Notes under the pieces: generated by a model | Told to the model about the DNA's origin: nothing | Databases searched by the model: none | What the model saw: the letters and a program-made list of their open reading frames with translations, nothing else | Made by a program: the position numbers and the translations under genes | From: Corynebacterium sp. HMSC05H05 | GTDB lineage: Bacteria > Actinomycetota > Actinomycetes > Mycobacteriales > Mycobacteriaceae | Assembly: GCF_001807265.1 (NCBI RefSeq) | Contig: NZ_KV788422.1 | Coordinates: forward strand, 41,521 to 105,520 | Direction: 5' to 3' | DNA: 64,000 nucleotides | Part shown: positions 27,802 through 37,917 of the stretch, one piece after another | Numbering within the stretch: the stretch's first letter is position 1 | Layout of the letters: every line of letters begins with the position of its first letter

Positions 27802-29208
27802 TTGTCCAAGAAGATTGTCATCATCGGTGGAGGCCCGGGCGGCTACGAGGCTGCGCTGATGGCGTCCAAGTACGGTGCGGACATCACCATCGTCGAGGAC
27901 AGCGGCGCTGGCGGCTCAGCGATCCGGAAGGACGTCGTGCCGTCGAAAAGCTTCATTGCGGGCGCGAACATCAAAAACGACCTGCGCCGCGCGGACGACA
28001 TGGGCTTGAGCCACGCGCTGGGCGATTCGAAGCTGTCGCTGTTGGCGCTCAATGAGCGCGTGAAGGCGCTCGCCGGCAAGCAGTCGGACGACATCCGCGC
28101 CCAGCTCGAGCAGGGCGGCGTGCGCTTCATCGAGGGCCGCGCGCGCTTCGCGGACGAGCAGAAGGGCCACACCACCCACAACATCGAGGTTCAGGCTGCA
28201 GACGGGTCGACGGAGACGCTGACCTGCAACATGGTGCTCGTGTGCGTCGGCGCGAGCCCGCGCGTGCTCAAGGGCGCGGAGCCGGACGGCGAGCGCATCC
28301 TGAACTGGCGCCAGATGTACGACCTGAAGGATCTGCCCACCCACCTGATCGTGGTCGGCTCCGGCGTCACCGGCGCGGAGTTCGTCTCCGCGTTCGCCGA
28401 GCTCGGTGTGAAGGTGACCATGGTCGCCTCGCGCGACCGCATCCTGCCTCACGACGACGCCGACGCCGCCGACGTGCTCGAGGACGTGCTGGCGGACCGC
28501 GGCGTGCAGCTGGAAAAGGACGCCCGCGTGGAGCGCGTGGAAAACACCGGCGAAGGCGTGGTTGTGCACACCACCGACGGCCGCGCCATCGAAGGCTCGC
28601 ACGTGATGATGTCCATCGGCTCCATCCCGAACACCGCCGACCTCAACCTGGAGGCCGCCGGTGTGGAGGTCACCCCGTCCGGCCACATCCACGTCGACCG
28701 CGTCTCCCGCACCAACGTCGCCGGCATCTACGCCGCCGGCGACTGCACGGACCTGATGCCGCTGGCGTCCGTGGCCGCGCAGCAGGGGCGCATCGCCGTG
28801 GACCACGCGCTCGGCGAGGGCGTCACCCCGATCCGCCTGAAGACCGTGGGCAACGCCGTGTTCACCCGCCCGGAGATCGCCGCAGTGGGCGTGACTGAGC
28901 AGCAGATCCGCAACGGCGAGGTCGACGCCGACATCTACAAGCTGCCGCTGGCGACCAACCCGCGCGCGAAGATGCGCTCGCTGCAGTACGGCTTTGTCAA
29001 GATCTTCGCCCGCAAGGGCTCCGGCCAGGTGCTCGGCGGCGTGATCGTCGCGCCGACCGCCTCCGAGCTGATCCTTTCGCTGACCATCGCCGTGGCCAAC
29101 AACCTCACCGTGCGCCAGCTCGCCGGCTCCATGGCGGTCTACCCGTCGCTGTCCGGCTCCATCACCGAGGCTGCACGCCGCCTGGTCACCAACACCGACC
29201 TGGACTAG
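27802..29208 (+). CDS. lpdA: LpdA-type NAD(P)H quinone reductase (flavoprotein disulfide reductase family)
   Basis: A 468-residue FAD enzyme. Dinucleotide motifs are GGGPGGYEAALMASK near the N terminus, VVGSGVTGAEFVSAFAELG, and NVAGIYAAGDCTDLMPLA. The redox-active Cys pair of true lipoamide dehydrogenases is replaced: the region reads GGSAIRKDVVPSKSFI, as in mycobacterial LpdA, which reduces quinones rather than lipoamide. I prefer TTG 27802 because AGGAG lies seven bases before it; an in-frame ATG at 27787 would contain that same AGGAG. The gene follows the amidohydrolase by 65 bases. Confidence 0.92.
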   Translation: MSKKIVIIGGGPGGYEAALMASKYGADITIVEDSGAGGSAIRKDVVPSKSFIAGANIKNDLRRADDMGLSHALGDSKLSLLALNERVKALAGKQSDDIRAQLEQGGVRFIEGRARFADEQKGHTTHNIEVQAADGSTETLTCNMVLVCVGASPRVLKGAEPDGERILNWRQMYDLKDLPTHLIVVGSGVTGAEFVSAFAELGVKVTMVASRDRILPHDDADAADVLEDVLADRGVQLEKDARVERVENTGEGVVVHTTDGRAIEGSHVMMSIGSIPNTADLNLEAAGVEVTPSGHIHVDRVSRTNVAGIYAAGDCTDLMPLASVAAQQGRIAVDHALGEGVTPIRLKTVGNAVFTRPEIAAVGVTEQQIRNGEVDADIYKLPLATNPRAKMRSLQYGFVKIFARKGSGQVLGGVIVAPTASELILSLTIAVANNLTVRQLAGSMAVYPSLSGSITEAARRLVTNTDLD

Positions 29209-29215
29209 GTCCGGA

Positions 29216-30475
29216 CTAGTACTCCGGAAACGCCCGCTGCGGACACTTCGTGCGCGGGCATGTAGCGCACCCGGGGCCGATCGGGGTGGCGGATGCCGGG
29301 TCCACGTCCAGGCCGTCGGCGTAGACCAGCTCGTGGGCGTGCGCGGCGTCGCAGCCCAGCGCCACCGCGTGCTCGCGCCGTGGAAGGCCGAAGCCGACAG
29401 CCGGCCCCTGCACCATCCGCGCCACCCACAGCTGCGTTCGCCCGTCCGGGGTGGTGGAGACCTGCCTGGTCACCCGGTTCGGGGTTTCAAAGGCGCGGTG
29501 CACCACCCACAGCGGGCACGTCGCGCCAGAGCGCGAGAAGTGGAACCCGGCCGTGGCCTGGCGTTTGGACACGTTGCCGGCGCGGTCCGTGCGGATGAAC
29601 ACGAACGGCACCGCTTTCGCGCCCGGGCGCTGCAGGGTGCCCAGGCGCTGGCAGGTGGATTCGAAGCCGGTGCCGAAGCGGGCGGAGACGACGTCGATGT
29701 CGTAGCGCGTCTCTTTTGCTGCGGCGAGCACCTCCGCGTACGGCATGGTGACAGCTGCGGCGTAGTACTGTGCCAGGCCGTGGGTGGTGACGTTGCGGGC
29801 CGGAGGGTCGTCGATAGGCGATGTGAGCTCCGCGATCTCTCGGTCGTGCGCGAGCGCGCCGTAGTGGTAGGCCAGCTCGAAGCACTGTTGCGCTTCAGTG
29901 AGTCCAGCCCGCAACCGGATCTCGCGGGGCTGCCTATCGACGGCACTGCGCCCTCGAACGTCCTGGTTAAAGCGCACGGGGTAGCCGAAGTCCTTATCTA
30001 GCGCCGCAGCTAGACGAGTCAGGCGCATCTGGCGGCCGCCGAGGTGCTCCGCCAGGGACTCCGCGGCCGTGTCCAGCGCGTGGAAGTAATTGCCGTGGTC
30101 CTGGAAGAAGTTGCGCGTGGCTTCGTACGGGTTGGGGGAGCTGTCTTGCAGCCGCGCGGGGATGCCGCGCACCTTGTCCGCGATGCCCGGGTACGCGCGG
30201 GCGAAGGCGGCCAACTCGTGTTCGGGGGTGTCGGGGATGAGCTCCGCCAAGTCCGCGGCGGCGGCGCGCTCAGCCGCGCCGGAGAAGTACGCCGCGTCCA
30301 CCCCGAACGTGGCGGTGAGCTGCACAAGCACACTCGCGGTCAGCGGTCGCTGGTTATTCTCCAGCTGGTTGAGGTAGCTGGGGGAGAGCTCCAGCATCTT
30401 GGCCATCTCCGCTTGCGTGAGGCCGCGAGTGGAACGCAGCGTGTGAATTTGTCCCCCCGCGTAGAGCTTCGCCAT
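29216..30475 (-). CDS. prpR: PrpR/RamB-type regulator (short-chain fatty acyl regulator family)
   Basis: A 419-residue regulator. An N-terminal XRE helix-turn-helix (IHTLRSTRGLTQAEMAKMLELSPSYLNQLE) is followed by an IrrE-like DUF955 domain in which the peptidase HExxH is changed to ELAYHYGAL, and by the family C-terminal domain. The last 30 residues hold a Cys cluster, GPGCATCPRTKCPQRAFPEY; in mycobacterial PrpR such cysteines bind an iron-sulfur cluster. ATG 30475 was chosen at MAKLYAGG. It is divergent from prpDBC, and PrpR activates these genes in C. glutamicum and mycobacteria. RamB is a paralogue and the other possible name. Confidence 0.9.
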   Translation of the reverse strand: MAKLYAGGQIHTLRSTRGLTQAEMAKMLELSPSYLNQLENNQRPLTASVLVQLTATFGVDAAYFSGAAERAAAADLAELIPDTPEHELAAFARAYPGIADKVRGIPARLQDSSPNPYEATRNFFQDHGNYFHALDTAAESLAEHLGGRQMRLTRLAAALDKDFGYPVRFNQDVRGRSAVDRQPREIRLRAGLTEAQQCFELAYHYGALAHDREIAELTSPIDDPPARNVTTHGLAQYYAAAVTMPYAEVLAAAKETRYDIDVVSARFGTGFESTCQRLGTLQRPGAKAVPFVFIRTDRAGNVSKRQATAGFHFSRSGATCPLWVVHRAFETPNRVTRQVSTTPDGRTQLWVARMVQGPAVGFGLPRREHAVALGCDAAHAHELVYADGLDVDPASATPIGPGCATCPRTKCPQRAFPEY

Positions 30476-30509
30476 AGCCGTCTTACCTCTCAGATTCCGC
30501 TGTTGCGCT

Positions 30510-30537
30510 GCCGATTTACAACACTTTGCAAATCGGC
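30510..30537 (+). promoter_or_regulatory. Candidate PrpR/RamB operator between prpR and prpD
   Basis: GCCGATTT (30510-30517) and AAATCGGC (30530-30537) form an 8-bp inverted repeat, and the right half contains TTTGCAAA (30525-30532), the core recognised by RamB and PrpR in related species. It lies 35 bases before the prpR start and 107 bases before prpD, so it can control both divergent units. Confidence 0.6.
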
Positions 30538-30643
30538 CTGATTTTGGACGCAAGAATACACACAAATGACTATGACCCGCGACACATTCGCGGCCTTAGT
30601 ATGAGGCACACCATCACGGCCGGTTTTGGAAGGAGCCTCACGC

Positions 30644-32155
30644 ATGATCAACCACAAAGTACGCACCCATAAGTCCGCCGAGGACTTTCCCATCGAAGAG
30701 CATCTGGCGTACAAGATCGCCAAGGTCGCAGTCGACCCGGTTGAGGTGCCGGAAGACACCCGCGAGATGATCATTAACCGCATCATCGACAATGCCTCCG
30801 TCGCCGTCGCCTCCTACAACCGCCGCCCCGTCGCCGTGGCCCGCGAAATGGCCAAGGCGCACCCCGCCGACAACAACGGCGCGCTCGTCTTCGGCGAGGA
30901 CGGCACCTACTCCGCCGAGTGGGTCGCCTTCGCCAACGGCACCGCCGTGCGCGAGCTGGACTACCACGACACCTTCCTCGCCGCCGAGTACTCCCACCCG
31001 GGCGACAACATCCCGCCGATCCTCGCCGTCGCCCAGCACAAGGGCCTGGACGGCAAGGCTCTGATCCGCGGCATCGCCACCGGCTACGAAATCCAAGTCA
31101 ACCTGGTCAAGGGCATCTGCCTCCACGAGTTCAAGATCGACCACGTGGCCCACCTCGGCCCGTCGGCAGCCGCAGGCATCGGCACCATGCTCGGCCTGGA
31201 CGTGGACACCATCTACCAGGCTGTGGGTCAGGCGCTGCACACCACCACCGCCACCCGGCAGTCCCGCAAGGGGCTGATCTCGTCGTGGAAGGCCTCCGCC
31301 CCCGCGTTCGCCGGCAAGATGGCCATCGAGGCCGTGGACCGCGCCATGCGCGGCGAGGGAGCGCCCGCACCGATCTGGGAAGGCGAAGACGGGTTCATCG
31401 CCTGGATGCTGCACTCCCCGGAGCGCACCTACACCGTGCCGCTGCCGGCGGACGGCGAGGAAAAGCGCGCGATCCTGGAGACCTACACCAAGGAGCACTC
31501 CGCCGAGTACCAGGCGCAGGCCCCGATCGACCTGGCCCGCCGCATGAAGCAGACCATCGCAGACGCCGGCAAGACCACCGCCGAGATCGAGTCCATCGTG
31601 CTGCACACTTCGCACCACACTCACTACGTCATCGGCACCGGCGCGAACGACCCGCAGAAGATGGACCCGGCCGCCTCCCGCGAGACGCTGGACCACTCCA
31701 TCATGTACATGTTCGCAGTCGCGCTTGAAGACGGCGGCTGGCACCACGTGGACTCCTACACCCCGGAGCGCGCAGGCCGCCCGGAGACCGTCGAACTCTG
31801 GCACAAGGTCTCCACCGTGGAGGACCCGGAGTGGACCCGCCGGTACCACTCAACCGACCCGGACGAAAAGGCCTTCGGCGCACGCGCGGTGATCACCTTC
31901 CAAGACGGCACGGTCATCGAAGACGAGATGGCAGTCGCGGACGCGCACCCCTACGGCGCGCGCCCGTTTGTACGCGAAAACTACATTGCCAAGTTCCGGA
32001 CGCTGGCCGAAGGCATCGTCGATAAGCAAGAGCAGGACCGCTTCCTTAACGCGGTGCAGGATCTAGAAAACCTCACCGACCTGACCGAGCTGAACATCCG
32101 CGTCAGCGACGCCACGCGCGACGCGGCCGAGGAGATCCCGGGAGGCATCTTCTAA
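30644..32155 (+). CDS. prpD: 2-methylcitrate dehydratase
   Basis: A 503-residue enzyme of the methylcitrate cycle that dehydrates 2-methylcitrate to 2-methyl-cis-aconitate during propionate breakdown. Conserved MmgE/PrpD motifs include [44 protein letters not shown] and [25 protein letters not shown] chose ATG 30644 ([11 protein letters not shown]), which AAGGAG precedes; an in-frame ATG at 30626 has no such site. Its stop overlaps the prpB start by one base. The gene is divergent from prpR. Confidence 0.97.
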   Translation: MINHKVRTHKSAEDFPIEEHLAYKIAKVAVDPVEVPEDTREMIINRIIDNASVAVASYNRRPVAVAREMAKAHPADNNGALVFGEDGTYSAEWVAFANGTAVRELDYHDTFLAAEYSHPGDNIPPILAVAQHKGLDGKALIRGIATGYEIQVNLVKGICLHEFKIDHVAHLGPSAAAGIGTMLGLDVDTIYQAVGQALHTTTATRQSRKGLISSWKASAPAFAGKMAIEAVDRAMRGEGAPAPIWEGEDGFIAWMLHSPERTYTVPLPADGEEKRAILETYTKEHSAEYQAQAPIDLARRMKQTIADAGKTTAEIESIVLHTSHHTHYVIGTGANDPQKMDPAASRETLDHSIMYMFAVALEDGGWHHVDSYTPERAGRPETVELWHKVSTVEDPEWTRRYHSTDPDEKAFGARAVITFQDGTVIEDEMAVADAHPYGARPFVRENYIAKFRTLAEGIVDKQEQDRFLNAVQDLENLTDLTELNIRVSDATRDAAEEIPGGIF

Positions 32156-33078
32156 TGTTCGCACCCGAGAAAACCCCGAACGAGCGCCGCAAAGCACTGC
32201 GCGCTTCGCTTAACGACGAGCGCATCACCACCCTTCCCGGCGCGTTTAACCCGCTGACGGCCCGCCTCATCGAAGACATCGGCGCGTTCTCCGGCGTCTA
32301 CGTCTCCGGCGCTGTGGTAGCCAACGACCTGGGTCTGCCGGACATCGGCCTGACCACCCTGTCCGAGGTGGCCAACCGCGGCGGCCAGATCGCCCGCGCC
32401 ACCAACCTGCCCGTGCTCATCGACGCCGACACCGGCTTCGGCGAGCCCATGTCCGCCGCCCGCACCGTCGCCGAGTTCGAAGCCGCAGGCCTGGCCGCGC
32501 TGCACCTGGAAGACCAGGTCAACCCGAAGCGCTGCGGCCATCTCGATGGCAAGGAAGTCGTGCCCACCGGCCTGATGGTGCGCCGCATCACCGCCGCGGT
32601 GCGCGAGCGCCAGGACGACGACTTTGTCATCTGCGCGCGCACCGACGCCGCAGGCATCGAGGGCATCGACGAGGCCATCGAACGCGCCAAGGCCTACGCG
32701 GACGCCGGCGCCGACCTGATCTTCACCGAGGCGCTGTACTCCGAGGCGGACTTTGCCAAGTTCCGTGAGGCCGTCGATACGCCCCTGCTTGCGAACATGA
32801 CCGAGTTCGGCAAAACCGAGCTGATGAGCGCCAAGCAACTGGAAGACCTCGGCTACAACGCCGTGATCTGGCCAGTGACCACCTTCCGCATCGCCATGGG
32901 CCAGACCGAGGAGATGCTGCGCGACATGGCCGAAACCGGCACGCAGGTGCCGTGGCTGGACAAGATGCAGCACCGATCCCGGCTCTACGAGCTGGTCCGG
33001 TACGACGAATACAACCAGTTCGACCAGTCCGTTTTCACCTACTCCAAGGACACCTACAGCTCCACCTTTGAGAAGTAG
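32155..33078 (+). CDS. prpB: 2-methylisocitrate lyase
   Basis: A 307-residue enzyme that cleaves 2-methylisocitrate to pyruvate and succinate. The isocitrate lyase fold is seen as SGAVVANDLGLPDIGL, IDADTGFGEP with metal-binding Asp, LHLEDQVNPKRCGHLDGKE with the active-site Cys in KRCGH, and ICARTDA. The start codon overlaps the prpD stop (TAATG). The product pyruvate links the pathway to the pyruvate carboxylase gene two genes downstream. Confidence 0.97.
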   Translation: MFAPEKTPNERRKALRASLNDERITTLPGAFNPLTARLIEDIGAFSGVYVSGAVVANDLGLPDIGLTTLSEVANRGGQIARATNLPVLIDADTGFGEPMSAARTVAEFEAAGLAALHLEDQVNPKRCGHLDGKEVVPTGLMVRRITAAVRERQDDDFVICARTDAAGIEGIDEAIERAKAYADAGADLIFTEALYSEADFAKFREAVDTPLLANMTEFGKTELMSAKQLEDLGYNAVIWPVTTFRIAMGQTEEMLRDMAETGTQVPWLDKMQHRSRLYELVRYDEYNQFDQSVFTYSKDTYSSTFEK

Positions 33079-33115
33079 GCCCCCACCAACCCCCAAGAAC
33101 GAGGAGAGATCCATC

Positions 33116-34261
33116 ATGACCGAGCAAGACATCCGCAAGGGCCTCAACGGTGTCGTCGCAGACTACACCGCCGTGTCCAAGGTGAACCCGGAGACCAACT
33201 CGCTGCTCTACCGCGGCTACCCGGTCCAGGAGCTGGCCGAGCACTGCTCCTTCGAGGAAGTGGCCTACCTGCTGTGGAATGGCGAGCTGCCCAACGACGA
33301 GCAGCTGGCGGAGTTCCGCGGCGGCTGCATGGAAAACCGCGACATCGACGAAGAGCTGATCCAAGTGATCAACTTCATGCCGAAAGACTGCCACCCGATG
33401 GACGTGCTGCGCACCGCAGTGTCCTACCTGGGCGCGGAGGACCCGGAGAAGTTCACCCCGAACTCCGACCATCTGCGCGGCATCGGCCGCAAGCTGCTGG
33501 CGAAGCTGCCCACCATCGTCGCCACGGACATCCGCCGCCGCCAGGGCAAGGACTACATCGCGCCGAGCAAGGAGAAGGGCTTTTCCGAGAACTTCCTCTG
33601 GATGGTCTTCGGCGACGGGGAGAACTCGCCGGCGAGCATCCCGTCCGACATCGAGGCGTTTGAGAAGACGATGATCCTCTACGCGGAGCACTCCTTCAAC
33701 GCCTCCACCTTCACCGCCCGCACCATCGCCTCGACCATGTCCGACGGCTGGTCCGCCATCACCGGCGGCATCGGCGCGCTCAAGGGGCCGCTGCACGGCG
33801 GCGCCAACGAGTTTGTGATGCACCACATGGAGGAAATTGGCGACCCGGCCAAGGCGGAGCAGTGGTGCCTGGACAAGCTGAAGAACAAGGAGCTTGTCAT
33901 GGGCTTCGGCCACCGTGTGTACAAGAAAGGCGACTCGCGCGTGCCCACCATGGAGGCCGCGTTTAAGAAGCTCGCCGCGGAGCACCCGGAGAAGGACGCC
34001 CAGAAGTGGGTGGAGATGTACGACATCATGGCCAAAACCATGTACGAGAACACCTCCATCAAGATCCGCCCGAACCTGGATTTCCCGTCGGGTCCCGCGT
34101 ACTACATCCTCGGCTTCGACATCGAGTTCTTCACCCCGCTATTCGTGATGTCCCGCATCACCGGCTGGACCGCGCACGTCATCGAGCAGTTTGAGAACAA
34201 CTCGTTGATCCGCCCGCTGTCCGCCTACAACGGGCCGGAGGAACGCCACATCGAGCGCTAA
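33116..34261 (+). CDS. prpC: 2-methylcitrate synthase (citrate synthase family)
   Basis: A 381-residue enzyme condensing propionyl-CoA with oxaloacetate. Citrate synthase motifs are complete: LLYRGYPVQELAEHCSFEEVAYLLWNGE, the His of GPLHGGANE, GFGHRVYKKGDSR with the catalytic His, and the Asp region of PNLDFPSGPAYYILG. GAGGAGA lies before the ATG. It is the third gene of the prpDBC operon, 37 bases after prpB, and ends just before a strong terminator. The assignment to methylcitrate rather than citrate follows from the operon. Confidence 0.96.
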   Translation: MTEQDIRKGLNGVVADYTAVSKVNPETNSLLYRGYPVQELAEHCSFEEVAYLLWNGELPNDEQLAEFRGGCMENRDIDEELIQVINFMPKDCHPMDVLRTAVSYLGAEDPEKFTPNSDHLRGIGRKLLAKLPTIVATDIRRRQGKDYIAPSKEKGFSENFLWMVFGDGENSPASIPSDIEAFEKTMILYAEHSFNASTFTARTIASTMSDGWSAITGGIGALKGPLHGGANEFVMHHMEEIGDPAKAEQWCLDKLKNKELVMGFGHRVYKKGDSRVPTMEAAFKKLAAEHPEKDAQKWVEMYDIMAKTMYENTSIKIRPNLDFPSGPAYYILGFDIEFFTPLFVMSRITGWTAHVIEQFENNSLIRPLSAYNGPEERHIER

Positions 34262-34277
34262 ATCGTTCTACCCCCGA

Positions 34278-34313
34278 AACGCGGGCTGTCGCTTGTCGAC
34301 GGCCCGCGTTTTT
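34278..34313 (+). terminator. Rho-independent terminator of prpDBC
   Basis: AACGCGGGC (34278-34286) pairs with GCCCGCGTT (34302-34310), and the arm runs into five T. It begins 17 bases after the prpC stop. The 15-base loop contains GTCGCTTGTCGAC, itself partly symmetrical. Confidence 0.9.
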
Positions 34314-34416
34314 CCACCCCCATGCGGGCCCCCAAAGTGCCCCGAAAATGATGTGATCTGTATTAAACTTGTCCTATCCGTATGACCGCTAAAACTTCCT
34401 TTGTGAAAGGAAACCG

Positions 34417-37400
34417 ATGAACCCGGATAACCTCCCGCTTCACGACCTGCCCGCCTTCAGCAAAATCCTGGTGGCCAACCGCGGCGAAATCGCCGTCCGC
34501 GCCTTCCGTGCAGCATTCGAGACCGGCGCGAAGACCGTCGCCGTGTACCCCCGCGAGGACCGCAACTCCTTCCACCGCCCCTTCGCGGACGAGGCCGTCC
34601 AGATCGGCGAACCTGGCCAGCCGGTGAAGTCCTACCTGGACATCGACGAGATCATCCGCGCCGCGAAAGAAACCGGCGCAGACGCCATTTACCCGGGCTA
34701 CGGGTTCCTCTCCGAGCGCGCCGACTTGGCGCGCGCCTGCCGCGACAACGGCATCAAGTTCATCGGCCCCACTCCGGAAACGCTGGACCTGACGGGCGAC
34801 AAGTCCGCCGCCGTCCAGGCCGCGGAGCGCGCCGGCCTGCCGGTGCTGAAGGACTCCGAGCCGTCTTCCGACCCGAAGCAGCTGGCGGAGTACGCCAAGG
34901 ACTTCGAGTTCCCGGTCTTTGTCAAGGCAGTCGCGGGCGGCGGCGGACGCGGTATGCGCTTTATTGAGCGACCGGAGGACGTCGAGAAGCTTGCTGCTGA
35001 AGCCTCCCGCGAAGCGGAGGCCGCGTTCGGCGACCCGAACGTCTACATCGAGCGCGCCGTGATCCGCCCGCAGCACATCGAGGTGCAGATCATGGCCGAC
35101 TCCCACGGCAACGTCGTGCACCTGTTTGAGCGCGACTGCTCCGTGCAGCGCCGCCACCAGAAGGTCGTGGAGATTGCCCCCGCGCAGCACATCACCGAAG
35201 AGCAGCGCCAGCGCATCTGCCAGGACGCGGTGAACTTCTGCAAGGAGATCAACTACGAGGGCGCCGGCACCGTCGAGTTCCTCGTGGACGAGTCCGGCAA
35301 CCACGTGTTCATCGAGATGAACCCGCGCGTGCAGGTCGAGCACACCGTGACCGAGGAAGTCACCGGCATCGACATCGTGAAAAACCAGATGTACATCGCC
35401 GCCGGCGCGAAGCTGGAGCAGCTCCACCTCACCCAGGACCTCATCGAGGTCAACGGCGCCGCCCTGCAGTGCCGCATCACCACCGAGGACCCCGCCAACG
35501 GCTTTAGGCCGGACTCCGGCGTGGTCACCGGCTACCAGTCGCCGGGCGGCGCGGGCGTGCGTCTCGACGGCAACGTGGCCGTCGGCACCACCATCACCCC
35601 GAACTTCGACTCGCTGCTGGTGAAGATGACCTGCCGCGGCCGCAACTTCCAGGTCGCCGTAGACCGCGCACTGCGCGCCCTGAATGAGTTCACCATCAAC
35701 GGCCTGTCCACCAACATCGGCTTCCTGCGCGCCCTGCTCAGTGAACCGGAGTTCCGTAATGAGCGCATCAACACCGGCTTCATCGCGGACCACCCGCACC
35801 TGCTGGAAGCCCCGGCCGCAGCCGACGAAGCTGGCAAGATCCTCAACTACCTGGCCTCCGTGACGGTGAACCAGCCCAACGGCCCGCGCCCGACCAACAT
35901 CCGCCCGTCCAAGAAGCTGCCGGAAGCCAAATACGGCGACCTGCCGCGCGGCTCCCGCGACGAACTGCTCGAGCTCGGCCCGAAGAAATGGGCGGAGAAG
36001 CTGCGCAACCAGACCGCGCTGGGCGTCACCGAGACAACTTTCCGCGACGCGCACCAGTCGCTTTTGGCCACCCGTATCCGCACCAACACCCTGGTCGCTG
36101 CCGCGAAGCACGTCGGCCACCTCACTCCGGAGCTGACCTCCGTCGAGGCCTGGGGCGGCGCCACCTACGACGTGGGCATGCGCTTCCTCCACGAGTCGCC
36201 CTGGATGCGCCTGGACGAGCTGCGCGAGGCGATGCCGAACGTGAACATCCAGATGCTGCTGCGCGGCCGCAACACCGTGGGCTACACCCCGTACCCGGAC
36301 TCCGTGACTAAGGCGTTCGTGCGAGAGGCCGCCACCTCCGGCATCGACATCTTCCGCATCTTCGACGCGCTCAACGACGTTTCCCAGATGCGCCCGGCCA
36401 TCGAAGCGGTGCTGGAGACCAACACCACCGTCGCCGAGGTGGCCATGGCCTACTCCGGCAACCTGATGGACCCGGCGGAAGACCTGTACACGCTGGACTA
36501 CTACCTCAAGTTGGCCGAGGAGATCGTCGACGCCGGCGCCCACGTCCTAGCTATCAAGGACATGGCGGGCCTGATGCGCCCGGCAGCCGCCGCCAAGCTG
36601 GTCACCGCGCTGCGCGAGCGCTTCGACCTGCCGGTGCACGTGCACACCCACGACACCGCGGGCGGCCAGCTGGCCACCTACCTGGCGGCCGCGAACGCCG
36701 GCGCCGACGTGGTCGACGTCGCCTCTGCGCCGCTGGCGGGCACCACCTCCCAGCCGTCCATGTCCGCCCTCGTCGCGGCGTTCGCAGAGACGGAGCGCGA
36801 CACCGGCATCGACCTGCAGGCCGTCTTCGACATGGAGCCCTACTGGGAGGCCGTGCGCCAGGTCTACGCCCCGTTCGAGTCCGGCATCCCTGGCCCGACC
36901 GGCCGCGTGTACAAGCACGAGATCCCGGGCGGCCAGCTGTCCAACCTTCGCACGCAGGCTAAGGCGCTGGGCCTGGAGGACCGCTTCGAGCTCATCGAGG
37001 ACTACTACGCCGGCGTGAACGAGATCCTCGGCCGCCCGACCAAGGTCACCCCGTCCTCCAAGGTCGTCGGCGACCTGGCGCTGCAGCTGGTGGGCCAGGG
37101 TGTCAGCCCGCAGGAGTTCGCCGAGAACCCGCGCAAGTACGACATCCCGGAATCTGTCATCGGCTTCCTGCAGGGCGAGCTGGGCACGCCTCCCGGCGGC
37201 TGGCCGCTGCTGCGCGACAAGGCGCTGGAAAACCGCAGCGAGGTCGACCACACCGTGAAGGTGCCGGAAGACCTGGCCGCTGACCTTCAGTCCGAGGATC
37301 ACGACACCCGCCGCGCCGCCCTGGACAAGCTGCTCTTCCCGAAGCAGTACGCCGAGTACCAGGAGCACCTGCGCACCTACGGCATCACTGACCAGCTCGG

Positions 37401-37845
37401 CGACAAGACGTTCTTCTACGGCCTCGAAGAGGGCGAGGAGACCATGATCTGGTACGGCGAGATCGACGAGAACCGCCCGCCGCTGGTGGTCAGCCTCGAC
37501 GCCGTGGGCGAGCCGGACGAGAAGGGCATGCGCCAGGTCATCCTTACCGTCAACGGCCAGGTCCGCCCGATCACGGTGCGCGACGAGTCCGCCGAGTCTT
37601 CCGTCGCCGAGGTGGAGAAAGCCGACTCCTCCAACCCGGGCCACGTGGCAGCACCGTTCGCCGGCGCAGTGACCGTGACCGTCAAGGAGGGCGACGAGGT
37701 CAAGGCCGGCGACCCGGTGGCAACCATCGAGGCCATGAAGATGGAAGCCGCGATCTCTGCCACCAAGGACGGCAAGATCGAGCGCATCGCGTTCACCCAG
37801 CCGACCAAGGTGGAAGGCGGCGACCTCGTGGTAGTCATCGCCTAG
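34417..37845 (+). CDS. pyc: Pyruvate carboxylase
   Basis: A 1142-residue biotin enzyme that carboxylates pyruvate to oxaloacetate. The biotin carboxylase domain (about 12-460) has [25 protein letters not shown] and EMNPRVQVEHTVTEE; the carboxyltransferase domain (about 540-830) has FRDAHQSLLATR and IKDMAGLMRP with the carbamylated Lys; the biotinyl domain ends the chain with EAMKMEA, biotin Lys at 1108. GAAAGGA precedes the ATG. It stands alone between two terminators. Oxaloacetate supply complements the methylcitrate cycle just upstream, which consumes oxaloacetate and returns pyruvate plus succinate. Confidence 0.98.
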   Translation: MNPDNLPLHDLPAFSKILVANRGEIAVRAFRAAFETGAKTVAVYPREDRNSFHRPFADEAVQIGEPGQPVKSYLDIDEIIRAAKETGADAIYPGYGFLSERADLARACRDNGIKFIGPTPETLDLTGDKSAAVQAAERAGLPVLKDSEPSSDPKQLAEYAKDFEFPVFVKAVAGGGGRGMRFIERPEDVEKLAAEASREAEAAFGDPNVYIERAVIRPQHIEVQIMADSHGNVVHLFERDCSVQRRHQKVVEIAPAQHITEEQRQRICQDAVNFCKEINYEGAGTVEFLVDESGNHVFIEMNPRVQVEHTVTEEVTGIDIVKNQMYIAAGAKLEQLHLTQDLIEVNGAALQCRITTEDPANGFRPDSGVVTGYQSPGGAGVRLDGNVAVGTTITPNFDSLLVKMTCRGRNFQVAVDRALRALNEFTINGLSTNIGFLRALLSEPEFRNERINTGFIADHPHLLEAPAAADEAGKILNYLASVTVNQPNGPRPTNIRPSKKLPEAKYGDLPRGSRDELLELGPKKWAEKLRNQTALGVTETTFRDAHQSLLATRIRTNTLVAAAKHVGHLTPELTSVEAWGGATYDVGMRFLHESPWMRLDELREAMPNVNIQMLLRGRNTVGYTPYPDSVTKAFVREAATSGIDIFRIFDALNDVSQMRPAIEAVLETNTTVAEVAMAYSGNLMDPAEDLYTLDYYLKLAEEIVDAGAHVLAIKDMAGLMRPAAAAKLVTALRERFDLPVHVHTHDTAGGQLATYLAAANAGADVVDVASAPLAGTTSQPSMSALVAAFAETERDTGIDLQAVFDMEPYWEAVRQVYAPFESGIPGPTGRVYKHEIPGGQLSNLRTQAKALGLEDRFELIEDYYAGVNEILGRPTKVTPSSKVVGDLALQLVGQGVSPQEFAENPRKYDIPESVIGFLQGELGTPPGGWPLLRDKALENRSEVDHTVKVPEDLAADLQSEDHDTRRAALDKLLFPKQYAEYQEHLRTYGITDQLGDKTFFYGLEEGEETMIWYGEIDENRPPLVVSLDAVGEPDEKGMRQVILTVNGQVRPITVRDESAESSVAEVEKADSSNPGHVAAPFAGAVTVTVKEGDEVKAGDPVATIEAMKMEAAISATKDGKIERIAFTQPTKVEGGDLVVVIA

Positions 37846-37860
37846 CAGGGGTGTTGTCAG

Positions 37861-37900
37861 CACCGCGCGGACCGTCTCGCGGCCGCGCGGTGTGTGTTTT
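37861..37900 (+). terminator. Terminator after pyc
   Basis: CACCGCGCGG (37861-37870) and CCGCGCGGTG (37883-37892) form a perfect 10-bp stem, followed by TGTGTTTT. It begins 15 bases downstream of the pyc stop. Confidence 0.88.
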
Positions 37901-37917
37901 GCTGTCCGGGGTTTGCG

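Noticed and set aside
27787..27804. ATG 27787 as the lpdA start
   Set aside because: The AGGAG ribosome site lies inside those first codons and points to TTG 27802.
34363..36543. Minus-strand open frame of 726 codons opposite pyc
   Set aside because: pyc shows full conserved motifs in the plus frame; the antisense frame has no recognisable features.
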